A DNA stretch of 64,000 bases from an uncultured Crocinitomix sp. (GCA_937136425.1 CAKZON010000070.1:1-64000); one strand, 5' to 3'; shown: positions 47,288 through 55,401, numbered from the stretch's first letter. The notes: a model not told the origin generated them from the letters alone. Program-made: numbers and translations.

Positions 47288-47916
47288 GAATCTATAAGCG
47301 TTGAATATATCCCCAAGCATCCACCAATGACATATTCAATGCCAATGGCAATTACCACAAACCCGATAATGCGCGAAAGTGCATTAATTCCAGATGCGCC
47401 TAGTACCTTAACAATAATAAAACTGCTTTTAAGAACCGAATAAATTAAGATGGCTGTAGATAACATGGCAAAAAATATGACTAAACGATTATCAAAATCA
47501 TCATACTCATTATGATAAGTTATTAATAACGATATTGTTCCTGGACCTGCTAACATTGGAATTGCAAGCGGAGTTAAGGAAACTTCTGACCTATTATAAG
47601 CATCATCTTTTTCGCGTTTTTTCATTCCTTTATGTTCAGAGAACTTTCCTGTTAGTAGCGAAAATCCTGAAGAAGTAATAATTAATCCTCCCGCTATTTT
47701 TAGTGCAGGCAAACTAATTCCAAAAAATAGTAATATATATTTCCCAAGGAAAAACGAAATCACTAATATGATAAGTACATTTAATGTTGCCCAAAAAGCG
47801 ACACCATTTCGGGCCTTGACAGAATGAGCCTTGGTAAGCCCTACAAAAATTGGGACGGTTCCCAATGGGTTAATTACTGAAAAAAGTGCAGCAAGCACCG
47901 AGAAATAAAGTTCCAT
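47284..47916 (-). CDS. MarC family membrane protein
   Basis: A 210-residue protein with six predicted helices and the MarC family hallmark (FSVINPLGTVPIFVGLT near the N terminus and a repeated PLAIPMLAGPGTISLLI in the middle). MarC proteins are integral inner-membrane proteins of unknown transport function. It converges on the Lrp gene, overlapping it by 4 nt. Confidence 0.88.
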   Translation of the reverse strand: MELYFSVLAALFSVINPLGTVPIFVGLTKAHSVKARNGVAFWATLNVLIILVISFFLGKYILLFFGISLPALKIAGGLIITSSGFSLLTGKFSEHKGMKKREKDDAYNRSEVSLTPLAIPMLAGPGTISLLITYHNEYDDFDNRLVIFFAMLSTAILIYSVLKSSFIIVKVLGASGINALSRIIGFVVIAIGIEYVIGGCLGIYSTLIDS

Positions 47917-48031
47917 TTGTTTTTCAGCAAAATTGCGACAACCTATTCAATGCATAATAGCATTTGATTTTAAGTAAAGGTTAAGTTCAATTAAGGGAAA
48001 TAGATCAATTTATTAAAGAGAAATTAACGCA

Positions 48032-48211
48032 CTATTTCTTTTTTGTTTTACGCTCAAAAATATAATAGTATATCACCACAACTAAACTTGACAAGCTGGC
48101 TATGTTAAACCAAGAAAATTCGATAACATTTCCCTTTTTAAGTAAAATAAACACTTGAAGTAGAACTATTGCAAACGCAATAGAAAGAATTATTTTCCAA
48201 GCTGCACGCAT
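48032..48211 (-). CDS. Small two-helix membrane protein coupled to hutI
   Basis: A 59-residue reading frame, easily missed by length filters. It starts MRAAWKIILSIAFAIVLLQV, has a short polar turn KKGNVIEFSWF, a second helix (NIASLSSLVVVIYYYIF), and a basic end ERKTKKK, i.e. a clean two-helix hairpin with positive residues inside. Its ATG overlaps the hutI TAA by one base (TAATG), a typical coupled pair. Function unknown; similar in look to small anchors or transporter-associated subunits. Confidence 0.65.
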   Translation of the reverse strand: MRAAWKIILSIAFAIVLLQVFILLKKGNVIEFSWFNIASLSSLVVVIYYYIFERKTKKK

Positions 48212-49446
48212 TAAAAAAGCAACGTTTGCTCTACTACATTTTCTCCAAATGAATATGGAATATAGTCCAACGAAGGAATTTCTTTTGTAATGATAATATT
48301 TGCTTTTTTACCTACAGTGATTGACCCTAACTCGCTTCCCATCTCCATGGCATGAGCACCATTGATAGTCGTGGCATTTAATGCTTGATTCGGAGTCATA
48401 CGCATTTTTACGCAAGCTAATGAATTAACAAATTGCATATTACCACTTGGTGTTGAACCAGGGTTATAATCAGTTGCCAATGCCACTGCAATATCATTTT
48501 CCAACATTTTTAATACCGGAGAATAAGGAATGTTTAGAAAAAAGGAACAGCTTGGCAATGCCGTAGCAATTGTTTTACTATTCTTTAGTTCATTAATGTC
48601 ATTATCATCCAATTCTTCTAAATGATCAACAGAAACTGCGCCATGTTTTACGCCAATGCCTACACCACCTAAAACAGAAAATTGGTTGACATGTATTTTA
48701 GGTTTTAAGCCCGCAGCAACACCGGCAGCTAAAATACGATCCAATTGTTCCGGAGTAAAATAATTACGCTCACAAAACACATCAATATAATCCGCTAAAT
48801 TTTCCTCAGCAATTATTGGTAACATTTCATTAATTACCAAATCAACATAGGCATCTTGGTTTTCTTTATATTCCATTGGAAAAGCATGTGCTCCTAAGAA
48901 AGTAGCCTTAATGGTTAGATCAGACTGAGCTTTTAATGTTTTTATGACACGTAACATTTTTAATTCAGCAGCAACACTTAGTCCATAACCACTTTTAATT
49001 TCAACTGCACCAGTACCGTGAGCTTTGATTAATGCAAGGCGTTTCATTGCGTCCGCAACCAATTCTTCTTCTGGCATATCGGCCAATTTTCTAGCAGAAT
49101 TTAATATTCCACCACCTTTTTTCCCAATCTCCTCGTAGGATAATCCTTTAATTCGATCTACGAATTCATCCTCTCGTGTTTTAGCAAATACAATATGCGT
49201 ATGCGAATCACAAAATGCAGGAAGAACATATTTACCTTCTGCGTCAATTACCTCCAAATTATTCCAATCAATAACTCCAGCCAATTCTGACATTGGGCCA
49301 TACATAGAGATTTCCCCATCTTCAATCGCCAAAAAAGCATCAGAAATAGTATCGAAATTTGCCATTTCTTTTCCTCTTAATGGTGTATTATTTTCTTTTA
49401 ATATCCCTCCAAGTCCCTTTATATTCTTGATCAAAATGTTTGCCAT
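48211..49446 (-). CDS. hutI: Imidazolonepropionase
   Basis: A 411-residue metal-dependent amidohydrolase of histidine degradation, which opens imidazolonepropionate to formiminoglutamate. The metal-site HxH is H82 and H84 in CDSHTHIVFAKT; AVEIKSGYGLS is a HutI hallmark; DHLEELDDNDI, ATDYNPGSTPSG and the ending also fit. Other hut genes are not in the window. The downstream 59-residue membrane-protein gene overlaps by one base. Confidence 0.93.
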   Translation of the reverse strand: MANILIKNIKGLGGILKENNTPLRGKEMANFDTISDAFLAIEDGEISMYGPMSELAGVIDWNNLEVIDAEGKYVLPAFCDSHTHIVFAKTREDEFVDRIKGLSYEEIGKKGGGILNSARKLADMPEEELVADAMKRLALIKAHGTGAVEIKSGYGLSVAAELKMLRVIKTLKAQSDLTIKATFLGAHAFPMEYKENQDAYVDLVINEMLPIIAEENLADYIDVFCERNYFTPEQLDRILAAGVAAGLKPKIHVNQFSVLGGVGIGVKHGAVSVDHLEELDDNDINELKNSKTIATALPSCSFFLNIPYSPVLKMLENDIAVALATDYNPGSTPSGNMQFVNSLACVKMRMTPNQALNATTINGAHAMEMGSELGSITVGKKANIIITKEIPSLDYIPYSFGENVVEQTLLF

Positions 49447-49568
49447 GTCTCAATTATAATTTAGCGTCAAAAATACTAAAATTTGAACGAACAGCTTCTC
49501 CAAATCTGGATCCTTTGCACAACTCATTCAAGCAAAAAATTGAATATAAACTTAAACAATTAAAAAAG

Positions 49569-49616
49569 CACCTAAATACCCCTCTAAATCTTTTAGAACC
49601 TAAACCGTTTAAAATA
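49569..49616 (+). repeat. 48-bp regulatory element, copy 1
   Basis: This block matches 50426-50473 at 45 of 48 positions, and the last 35 bp are identical. It contains two inverted repeats: CTAAATCTTTTAG at 49584-49596 (CTAAA around TCT) and TAAACCGTTTA at 49601-49611. The centre of the second is 27 nt before the GG of the sigma-54-like element, as in copy 2. Probable binding site for a sigma-54 activator. Confidence 0.75.
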
Positions 49617-49631
49617 AAACAATCCCCGAAT

Positions 49632-49647
49632 TGGTACAATTATTGAA
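49632..49647 (+). promoter_or_regulatory. Sigma-54-like promoter, copy 1
   Basis: TTGGTACAATTATTGA fits TGGYAC-N5-TTGC except GA for GC at -12; the GG to G spacing is the canonical 10. The ATG at 49686 is about 30 nt downstream of the expected start site. Confidence 0.55.
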
Positions 49648-49685
49648 GAATCCAGAACAAATTCAAAACAAATCTGAAACATATT

Positions 49686-50222
49686 ATGAAAACACAATTA
49701 GCACTAATTTTAACCCTATTATTGGGGCTTAGCACTTCTTTAAACGCACAACAAGAACCCCGAACATTCCATAAAAATATTTATGTAGAATTATTAGGAA
49801 GTAGTTTATTAGCAGGAGCAAATTTCGACATGAGACTGCGATCAAATAGAATTGATGGAATTGGTTTCCGAGCCGGAATAGGAGGATTGCCCTCCTCTAT
49901 GTTTAAATACTCCTCTTTAGATATTGGGGTTGTAACATTTCCTTTAGAATTCAACAATGTAGTTGGGAAAAACAGAAATAGTTTCATTAGTGGAATTGGG
50001 ATCCTACCAGCATATGCCACGGCAAGCGGAAATCATAATGGAGACTTAGTTCAAGAGGACGGTTTCGGCTTATTAGGCGGATTTTTTAATCTTGGATACC
50101 GCCTTCAACCAAAAAGAAATGGGGGATTCATGATGCAAGCCACATGGAACCCAATAATATTAAATGGAACAGGGCTCAAACTTGGCTGGATAGGGCTAGG
50201 CTTTGGAATTGGATTCAAATAA
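49686..50222 (+). CDS. Outer-membrane type beta-barrel protein
   Basis: A 178-residue protein with a signal peptide (MKTQLALILTLLLGLSTSLNAQ). The mature part has small-barrel strands (NIYVELLGSSLLAGANFDMR, GIGFRAGIGGLP, LGWIGLGFGIGFK) and ends in FK, as do small outer-membrane proteins of Bacteroidota. It sits directly under the first of the two sigma-54-type promoters and is closed by a strong terminator, so it is a single-gene unit. Likely related to envelope homeostasis. Confidence 0.72.
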   Translation: MKTQLALILTLLLGLSTSLNAQQEPRTFHKNIYVELLGSSLLAGANFDMRLRSNRIDGIGFRAGIGGLPSSMFKYSSLDIGVVTFPLEFNNVVGKNRNSFISGIGILPAYATASGNHNGDLVQEDGFGLLGGFFNLGYRLQPKRNGGFMMQATWNPIILNGTGLKLGWIGLGFGIGFK

Positions 50223-50263
50223 AACTAATCCGACTATGCCTTAATCAGACATTATCAATTTAT

Positions 50264-50310
50264 AAAAAGAAACACCTGCAATTATATGATTGCGGGTGTT
50301 TCTTTTTTTC
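50264..50310 (+). terminator. Rho-independent terminator
   Basis: AAAAAGAAACACCTGCAAT pairs with ATTGCGGGTGTTTCTTTTT (one T-G wobble) around a 6-nt loop, with a T run. It lies 42 nt after the barrel gene. Confidence 0.88.
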
Positions 50311-50425
50311 AGCAAGATTTTATCCAAAATAAATTATTAAGGGGCCATTTGTCTTTAAATATGCTAAGATGAGCAACACTTCTTCCTTGATCAAACTCAC
50401 AAGAGATTTCTCCCCATCTAAAAAT
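50311..50425. other. Gene-free stretch, no feature seen
   Basis: Part of the 372-nt gap 50223-50594. The gap holds the terminator, the copy-2 element and the sigma-54 promoter annotated separately; in 50311-50425 I see only AT-rich sequence with no frame of convincing length and no hairpin. Confidence 0.6.
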
Positions 50426-50473
50426 CATCTAAACACCTCTCTAAATCTTTTAGAACCTAAACCGTTTAAAATA
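50426..50473 (+). repeat. 48-bp regulatory element, copy 2
   Basis: Second copy of the element at 49569-49616, with the same two palindromes at 50441-50453 and 50458-50468. It is placed at the same 27-nt distance from the sigma-54 GG. Both copies therefore lie on one helical face relative to their promoters. Confidence 0.75.
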
Positions 50474-50488
50474 TTGACACCCCAGTTT

Positions 50489-50504
50489 TGGCACACCTTT
50501 TGCA
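50489..50504 (+). promoter_or_regulatory. Sigma-54 (RpoN) promoter
   Basis: TGGCACACCTTTTGCA is an exact match to the consensus TGGCAC-R-N4-TTGCW, with GG at 50490 and GC at 50502 exactly 10 nt apart. The gene at 50595 follows, with a leader of about 80 nt. RpoN promoters need an AAA activator; none is encoded in this window. Confidence 0.8.
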
Positions 50505-50594
50505 CTTTGGACAGTGAACGTAAAAAATAGAATCAGAGTAGGGGCTCGTAATTATTAGCACGATTCTTTACCAACAACAAGAAAAATTGAAGTT

Positions 50595-50990
50595 ATGAAA
50601 AAAGCAAGTTACATATTAGCAGGATTTTTAATTCTTTCATCAGTTGGATCGGTTGCTCAAGAATTAGCTCCAGATCAAAATCCTAATTATCAAAACAGTG
50701 CTGAAAAATATGCCGAAAAATCTGCTGAGTTAACCGCCACACAAGGCGAAACTACGCAGGACACTTATAAAGCTTATGATTGGAGAGAAGCCAAAGCCGA
50801 AAAACAACAAATTCGTAAAGATCGCCAATATGAATTACGCAAATTAAGATTACAAAACCGCTACAGATGTGGCACTAACAGATATTACAATTACGGTTAT
50901 CCCAACGGATACTATAACAACCAATATTATAACAACGGTTATTACAATTTACCAAGTTGTGGAACAGGACTTTTATTCCCTTTCTACTAA
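50595..50990 (+). CDS. Small secreted protein with Tyr/Asn-rich tail
   Basis: A 131-residue protein with a signal peptide (MKKASYILAGFLILSSVGSV, then AQ). A charged helical middle (WREAKAEKQQIRKDRQYELR) is followed by a Tyr/Asn/Gly-rich tail (NYGYPNGYYNNQYYNNGYY) and a final CGTGLLFPFY. No family was recognised; the tail is reminiscent of adhesive or structural low-complexity segments. It is the first gene of the sigma-54 operon, followed by an LpoB-like gene after 32 nt. Confidence 0.7.
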   Translation: MKKASYILAGFLILSSVGSVAQELAPDQNPNYQNSAEKYAEKSAELTATQGETTQDTYKAYDWREAKAEKQQIRKDRQYELRKLRLQNRYRCGTNRYYNYGYPNGYYNNQYYNNGYYNLPSCGTGLLFPFY

Positions 50991-51022
50991 GCAAAAATAT
51001 TTAACGACAAAAACAGAAGATC

Positions 51023-51610
51023 ATGAAAACATTAAAATTTAACCTATTTATCGCAGCCATCCTGGCATTGTCAGTACAGAGCTGTATGAGAAGTGTATCA
51101 CGTGTTGATCCAGAGGAGGAAATTGATATTAGCGGAAGATGGAATGACGTTGACTCTAAACTAACAGCCGAAACTATGGTTGATCAAGTTCTGGGAGAAA
51201 TCTGGTTGAAGAACCACATGACAGAAAAGAAAGAAAAGCCAGTTGTAATTGTTGGCTTTGTAAAAAACAAAAGTCATGAACATATAGATGCAGAGACATT
51301 TATAAAAGACGTTGAAAGAACTTTTATTACTTCACAAAAAGTACGTTTAGTGCAAGGAGGAGAAAAACGAGAAGCAGTTCGTGGAGAGCGTGCTGATCAA
51401 CAAGACAACTCATCTGTTTCTACCATGAAAAAATGGGGATTAGAAATTGGAGCAGACTATATGATGCAAGGTTCAATTAATTCAATTGTTGATGCATTGG
51501 ATCGTAAGAAAGTAGTTTACTACCAAATTGATCTTGAATTAACCAACATGGAAACAAACGAAATTGTTTGGATTGGAGATAAGAAAATTAAAAAGTACGT
51601 TAAAAACTAG
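51023..51610 (+). CDS. LpoB-like penicillin-binding protein activator lipoprotein
   Basis: A 195-residue lipoprotein (MKTLKFNLFIAAILALSVQSC, lipobox VQSC). The mature part, DISGRWNDVDSKLTAETMVD and later GADYMMQGSINSIVDAL, matches the LpoB/PBP-activator family, whose members reach through the periplasm to stimulate the bifunctional PBP1B. It is the second gene of the sigma-54 unit, so control of peptidoglycan synthesis under stress is a plausible role. A strong terminator follows it. Confidence 0.82.
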   Translation: MKTLKFNLFIAAILALSVQSCMRSVSRVDPEEEIDISGRWNDVDSKLTAETMVDQVLGEIWLKNHMTEKKEKPVVIVGFVKNKSHEHIDAETFIKDVERTFITSQKVRLVQGGEKREAVRGERADQQDNSSVSTMKKWGLEIGADYMMQGSINSIVDALDRKKVVYYQIDLELTNMETNEIVWIGDKKIKKYVKN

Positions 51611-51688
51611 TATTCAGACTTCGAGTGCCACAGCACTGTAGCCGAATCAATTTAAATACAACAATTATAGATTTAAGTAAGCAAAAAT

Positions 51689-51735
51689 ATCACATTGGGT
51701 AGGTTCATTTGAAATCTGCTCAATGTGAATTTTTT
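51689..51735 (+). terminator. Rho-independent terminator
   Basis: TCACATTGGGTAG at 51690-51702 pairs with CTGCTCAATGTGA with two G-T pairs, a loop of 13 nt, and ends in TTTTTT. It closes the two-gene sigma-54 unit. It also overlaps the upstream part of the next frame, so that gene must start after it. Confidence 0.7.
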
Positions 51736-51817
51736 CCAAAATCATTTTACAAAACCAAAAACCGATAAAGCAAGACTAATGCATCTGCAAAAAGTCAGCT
51801 TTACAAAAATCGAAATC

Positions 51818-53152
51818 ATGTTTGCTAAAAAAGTCGCACATATCATTCTGGCCCTAATTATAGGAGTGAGCATTAGTGGTTGTGCTACTTATCATCAAAA
51901 AGCACAGGAAACTGAAAAAGCATTGTTTGCCGGTAACTATACTAAAGCCGAGGAATCAATCAAGAAGAATAAATTTCTGAAGCGCAAACGTAACGAATTA
52001 CTATACTATTTAGAACTTGGAAAAGTTCAAAACCTCAAAGGTGACTTTGCTGCAAGTAATAAAAGCTTGAACAAAGCAGATCACATGATGGAAGAATTCA
52101 GAAGCATTTTTGAAATGGCTGTTGGCGTTACAGTAAACCCTGCCATGCAATCTTACAAAGCTGAAGGACACGAAAGAATTTTAGTACATTACTATAAAGC
52201 CTTAAACTATTTACAGTTAGGTGATATTGAAGAAGCAATTGTAGAAGCTCGCCGAATTGATTTAAGCCAAATGGTGAATGAAAATGCCGTTGGTGGCAAA
52301 CTAAAAAAATACGGTAAAGACCCATTTGGACTAATGCTTATGGGCATGATTTACGAAGCTGATAAGGATTATAACAATGCTTTTATTGCCTATACTAACG
52401 CAAAAAAAATATACGACACTGACGAAACTGGACTTTACCGAGGACAATACCCTGAAAGTTTAGAACGAGATTTGGTACGCACAGCAGCTAATGCCGGACG
52501 TCAATACAAATCTGATTTAGAAAAAGAAGATCTGCCTTTTGGAGAAGCGATTATATTTTGGGAAAATGGAATGGCTCCAATCAAACAAGAAAAAAATCTT
52601 TTCTTTTCTTTAAATGAAAAAAATGGTAATTTCTTTTTTACTTCTGACAATATTCATGTTCCAGTTGATTATGATTTTGCTAAAGATGATGAAGACTTTG
52701 ACCCAAGTGATATTGGAATGATTCGATTAGCAACGCCCTATTATGTTCAACGTATCAACAATACTCAATCAGCTTATGTAATGCATAATGATGAGCGCAA
52801 AAACTTGCACTTAATTGAAGATGTTAGCGCATTAGCTTTTCAAATTGAGCGTGATAATTATTTTAAAGAATTAGGTAAAAACCTATTACGTATTACATTA
52901 AAAAAACTAAGTGAATTAGCAGCTGGTGAGCAAAACGAATATGTTGGAGCAGCCTTAAACATTGCAAATGTTGCAACTGAAAAAGCAGACACTAGAAACT
53001 GGCAATCATTGCCAAGTCAAATTCACTATGTACGTATCCCTCTGGAAGAGGGTATGAATAATATTACTGTGAACTGCAGCAACGGTACTTCGCAAACATT
53101 TGAAATTCGCGGAGGCGGAGGTAAAGTGTTTCGTAATGTAGTTACTTATTAA
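51818..53152 (+). CDS. TPR-like lipoprotein, COG3014 type
   Basis: A 444-residue protein. The frame extends to 51725, but the ATG at 51818 gives a lipoprotein signal (MFAKKVAHIILALIIGVSIS, then GC) and lies after the terminator. The mature protein begins with TPR-like helices (EKALFAGNYTKAEESIKKNK; ELGKVQNLKGDFAASNKSLN; EGHERILVHYYKALNYLQLG) and continues with a beta-rich part. It resembles a family (COG3014) that is often found next to LpoB-like genes, as here; the association is from recall. Probable periplasmic outer-membrane lipoprotein. Confidence 0.75.
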   Translation: MFAKKVAHIILALIIGVSISGCATYHQKAQETEKALFAGNYTKAEESIKKNKFLKRKRNELLYYLELGKVQNLKGDFAASNKSLNKADHMMEEFRSIFEMAVGVTVNPAMQSYKAEGHERILVHYYKALNYLQLGDIEEAIVEARRIDLSQMVNENAVGGKLKKYGKDPFGLMLMGMIYEADKDYNNAFIAYTNAKKIYDTDETGLYRGQYPESLERDLVRTAANAGRQYKSDLEKEDLPFGEAIIFWENGMAPIKQEKNLFFSLNEKNGNFFFTSDNIHVPVDYDFAKDDEDFDPSDIGMIRLATPYYVQRINNTQSAYVMHNDERKNLHLIEDVSALAFQIERDNYFKELGKNLLRITLKKLSELAAGEQNEYVGAALNIANVATEKADTRNWQSLPSQIHYVRIPLEEGMNNITVNCSNGTSQTFEIRGGGGKVFRNVVTY

Positions 53153-53222
53153 GCATTGACAATTGAACCAGACGATTCTTGAAATCGATAAAAAAAGAAA
53201 CAAAAATTTAATCTAGACACCT

Positions 53223-53645
53223 ATGAAACATTTTACTTTACTCACACTATTTCTTCTAATATTTAGCTCGGTTAATGCCCAAACAATTAGAATTAAAGAT
53301 TCATTTGGGGACAAAGTTGCATTTGTAGATGGCAATACTATTAGAGCAAAGGATTCTTTTGGTGAAAAGTTATTTTACAAAGACGGAAACACGATTAGAA
53401 GAAAGGACTCTTTTGGAGAGAAAATATATTTCATAGACGGTAATACGGTTCGCTATAAAGATTCGTTTGGGGACAAAGCTTATTACTTTGACGGAAAAAC
53501 GATTAGAAGTAAAGATTCGTTTGGAGACAAGCTTTATTACCTAGATGGAAAAACACTCCGATATAAAGATTCATTTGGAGAAAAAGCATACTATTTTGAA
53601 GGCATTCCAGCAAGATGGGTTATTATTTGCTTGATTGGTTTATAG
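53223..53645 (+). CDS. Secreted protein built of six 18-residue KDSFG repeats
   Basis: A 140-residue protein with a signal peptide (MKHFTLLTLFLLIFSSVNAQ). Residues 21-127 are six 18-residue repeats with consensus TIRxKDSFGxKxYYxDGx: for example TIRAKDSFGEKLFYKDGN and TIRSKDSFGDKLYYLDGK. The tail IPARWVIICLIGL is hydrophobic. The strict repeat and strand-turn pattern suggest a small beta-solenoid or stacked hairpin array on the surface or in the periplasm. No database family can be named. It follows the TPR-like lipoprotein by 70 nt. Confidence 0.72.
   Translation: MKHFTLLTLFLLIFSSVNAQTIRIKDSFGDKVAFVDGNTIRAKDSFGEKLFYKDGNTIRRKDSFGEKIYFIDGNTVRYKDSFGDKAYYFDGKTIRSKDSFGDKLYYLDGKTLRYKDSFGEKAYYFEGIPARWVIICLIGL
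53283..53606 (+). repeat. 54-bp coding tandem repeat, six units
   Basis: The 18-residue units are encoded by six 54-bp direct repeats, with AAAGATTCATTTGG-like cores recurring at 54-bp steps and synonymous differences between units. The variation argues for an old duplication under protein-level selection. Confidence 0.8.
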
Positions 53646-53686
53646 TTTAAAACAATATAAACCAACCAAGCAAAAATCAGTAACTA

Positions 53687-54742
53687 CTACTTTTTATTAA
53701 TAACACCTTCCTCAATTAAATGAGCAAAAAAGTCATTAATTGTTTCTTTCATTGGGCGATATTTCATTCCTAGCTTCTCGACACTTTTACTATTATCCGC
53801 TTTCCAAGGGTATCCAATATTTTTAGCCACCATTTTTCTTGGCATACCTTGAGAAGGCCCGGCTAACCAAACCATAAACTTTGGTAGTTTTCTTGAAGGC
53901 AGTGGATAATTTGGATAGTTAGGCTTTAACATAGCTGCAAGACCTAAAAAACTTGTATTTTCTGCTGAAACGATATGTCTCCCCTCAGCTTCAGGCGTAA
54001 ATCCTGCTTGAAAATGTGCAGTGGCTAAATCGCGTACATCAACAGCTCCAATTCTAAAATCTGGCGCCCCCATTTTCATATCACCATTCCCCATCATTTT
54101 CATGATTTCAAATGTTTCTGATGTTCCATGTGGATTTATTCCAGGCCCAACAACAAATGACGGGTTAATAGTAACAACATCCCATTGCTCTTGTTCTTTC
54201 ATCATTTTCCACGCTTCTTTTTCTGCTAAGGTTTTTGAATAAGAATAAGGTTGATGCGCTAACGAAGATGTTGTATTCCAAACATCCTCAGTTAAAGTTT
54301 GGTTCGGCATACTTAATGTATCCTTTGCATCTCCATAAATAGCAGCACAACTACTTGTCACAACCACTCGCTTCACCGTTCCAGATTTTGTTGCGGCATT
54401 TAAAACATTGCGCGTTCCATTCAGGGCAGGGTCAACTAAGTCTTTTTGAGGATCTTTAATTGCAAGCGTAAAAGGCGAAGCTGTATGAAAAATAAGTTCA
54501 CACCCTTTCGCCGCTTCATCAAATGAACCATCCTCTAGCAAATCTGCCTTGAAATATTTTATTTCGCCTGGTGCATTTGCTGCAATTTCATCTAAATACT
54601 TTGTTTTCTTCTTATTGTCTGGGCTCCGAACTGCTGCATGTACAGTAATTCCTTCTTGTAATAACTTCTCTACTAAACGTCCTGCTACATATCCTGTTGC
54701 CCCTGTCACCATTACTGGTTTTGATTGATCTATCTTTTTCAT
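53687..54742 (-). CDS. NAD(P)-dependent reductase, extended SDR (dihydroflavonol-reductase-like)
   Basis: A 351-residue enzyme. The Rossmann motif is GATGYVAGRL (14-23) and the catalytic pair is Y166-K170 in PYSYSKTLAE. FTLAIKDPQKDLVDPALNGT and VTSSCAAIYG fit the extended SDR family that includes dihydroflavonol 4-reductases and aldehyde reductases; the substrate is probably a carbonyl compound. It lies 11 nt after a TetR regulator on the same strand, which is the likely repressor. Confidence 0.87.
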   Translation of the reverse strand: MKKIDQSKPVMVTGATGYVAGRLVEKLLQEGITVHAAVRSPDNKKKTKYLDEIAANAPGEIKYFKADLLEDGSFDEAAKGCELIFHTASPFTLAIKDPQKDLVDPALNGTRNVLNAATKSGTVKRVVVTSSCAAIYGDAKDTLSMPNQTLTEDVWNTTSSLAHQPYSYSKTLAEKEAWKMMKEQEQWDVVTINPSFVVGPGINPHGTSETFEIMKMMGNGDMKMGAPDFRIGAVDVRDLATAHFQAGFTPEAEGRHIVSAENTSFLGLAAMLKPNYPNYPLPSRKLPKFMVWLAGPSQGMPRKMVAKNIGYPWKADNSKSVEKLGMKYRPMKETINDFFAHLIEEGVINKK

Positions 54743-54753
54743 AATATCCGGTA

Positions 54754-55281
54754 TTAATCTAAATTGTATTTTGTTTTAATCGCATTAAGCGTTTTTACTT
54801 TATTAAATTGTTCATCTTTTAAAAGGATTACCGTTGCGGCTCCATCTAAAAGCATTTCTAAAATTATAACCTCAGCTTTTGGATCAGAATAGCCCAAGTC
54901 TTTAAATGCTTGTTGGGCTTTTTCCCACATAGCGTCAAATGAAACACTGTTATACTTTTGCTGCTGCCATTTTAGTGCATATAAAAGGCGCCAAAATTTG
55001 TGCTCAGTTTCCTCTATTTGAAATGGCATTGAAATTATTGCGCTTAGCATTTCTTTCGGATCAGTCATTTCCATCAAAGGAGAAATATATGTTATTGCCA
55101 TTGACTGCCCCTGCACCAAAATTGCATTTAATAATCCTTCCTTGTTTTTAAAATGTCTAAAAATCAACCCTTCAGACACTCCTGCTGCTTTTGCAATCTT
55201 GCTAGTTGATGTCCCTTGAAATCCCTCTTCTGCAAAGAGCTCAAGTGCTGATCCTAATATTTTAATTTGTTTTTCAGTCAT
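54754..55281 (-). CDS. TetR family transcriptional regulator
   Basis: A 175-residue regulator with an N-terminal HTH (LELFAEEGFQGTSTSKIAKA then AGVSEGLIFRHFKNKEGLL) and a variable helical ligand domain. It is first in an operon with the reductase. A palindrome with TGAGT and ACTCA arms stands 5 nt before its ATG, and a consensus -7 box is next to it, so autorepression that is relieved by a ligand, possibly a reductase substrate, is likely. Confidence 0.9.
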   Translation of the reverse strand: MTEKQIKILGSALELFAEEGFQGTSTSKIAKAAGVSEGLIFRHFKNKEGLLNAILVQGQSMAITYISPLMEMTDPKEMLSAIISMPFQIEETEHKFWRLLYALKWQQQKYNSVSFDAMWEKAQQAFKDLGYSDPKAEVIILEMLLDGAATVILLKDEQFNKVKTLNAIKTKYNLD

Positions 55282-55285
55282 AAAA

Positions 55286-55299
55286 TGAGTGATTACTCA
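55286..55299. promoter_or_regulatory. Palindromic TetR operator
   Basis: TGAGTGATTACTCA has 5-bp perfect arms around GATT (inner overlap gives AGTGA/TCACT on the other strand). It lies between the -7 box and the tetR start, where binding would block initiation. Confidence 0.65.
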
Positions 55300-55303
55300 C
55301 TTA

Positions 55304-55311
55304 CAAATGTA
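55304..55311 (-). promoter_or_regulatory. Promoter -7 box for the tetR-reductase operon
   Basis: On the minus strand this is TACATTTG, an exact TAnnTTTG match, 23 nt before the tetR ATG. The operator lies just downstream, over the expected start site. Confidence 0.5.
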
Positions 55312-55342
55312 CAAATAATATTTAATCTGAAAAATAAATTTC

Positions 55343-55401
55343 ATTTTTTATGCAACGCTTTTAAAAAATCATGCTCTTAGAGATATAAAACAGAAACTAT
55401 G
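55343..55401 (+). promoter_or_regulatory. Duplicated leader, copy 1 (candidate ECF promoter)
   Basis: Contains ATGCAACG at 55350-55357 and TGCTCT at 55372-55377, 14 nt apart, and then an ATG at 55399. It matches the leader of the T9SS gene (55511-55572) in motif sequence, spacing and distance to the start. Bipartite motifs of this kind are typical of ECF sigma promoters. Confidence 0.5.

Noticed and set aside
49440-49646. 68-codon plus-strand frame over the sigma-54 copy 1 element
   Set aside because: It overlaps the regulatory element and starts inside hutI; composition is that of non-coding AT-rich DNA.
53283-53606. 54-bp repeats considered as a non-coding tandem array
   Set aside because: The period is a multiple of three, the frame is open and residues are conserved while third positions vary, so it is coding.
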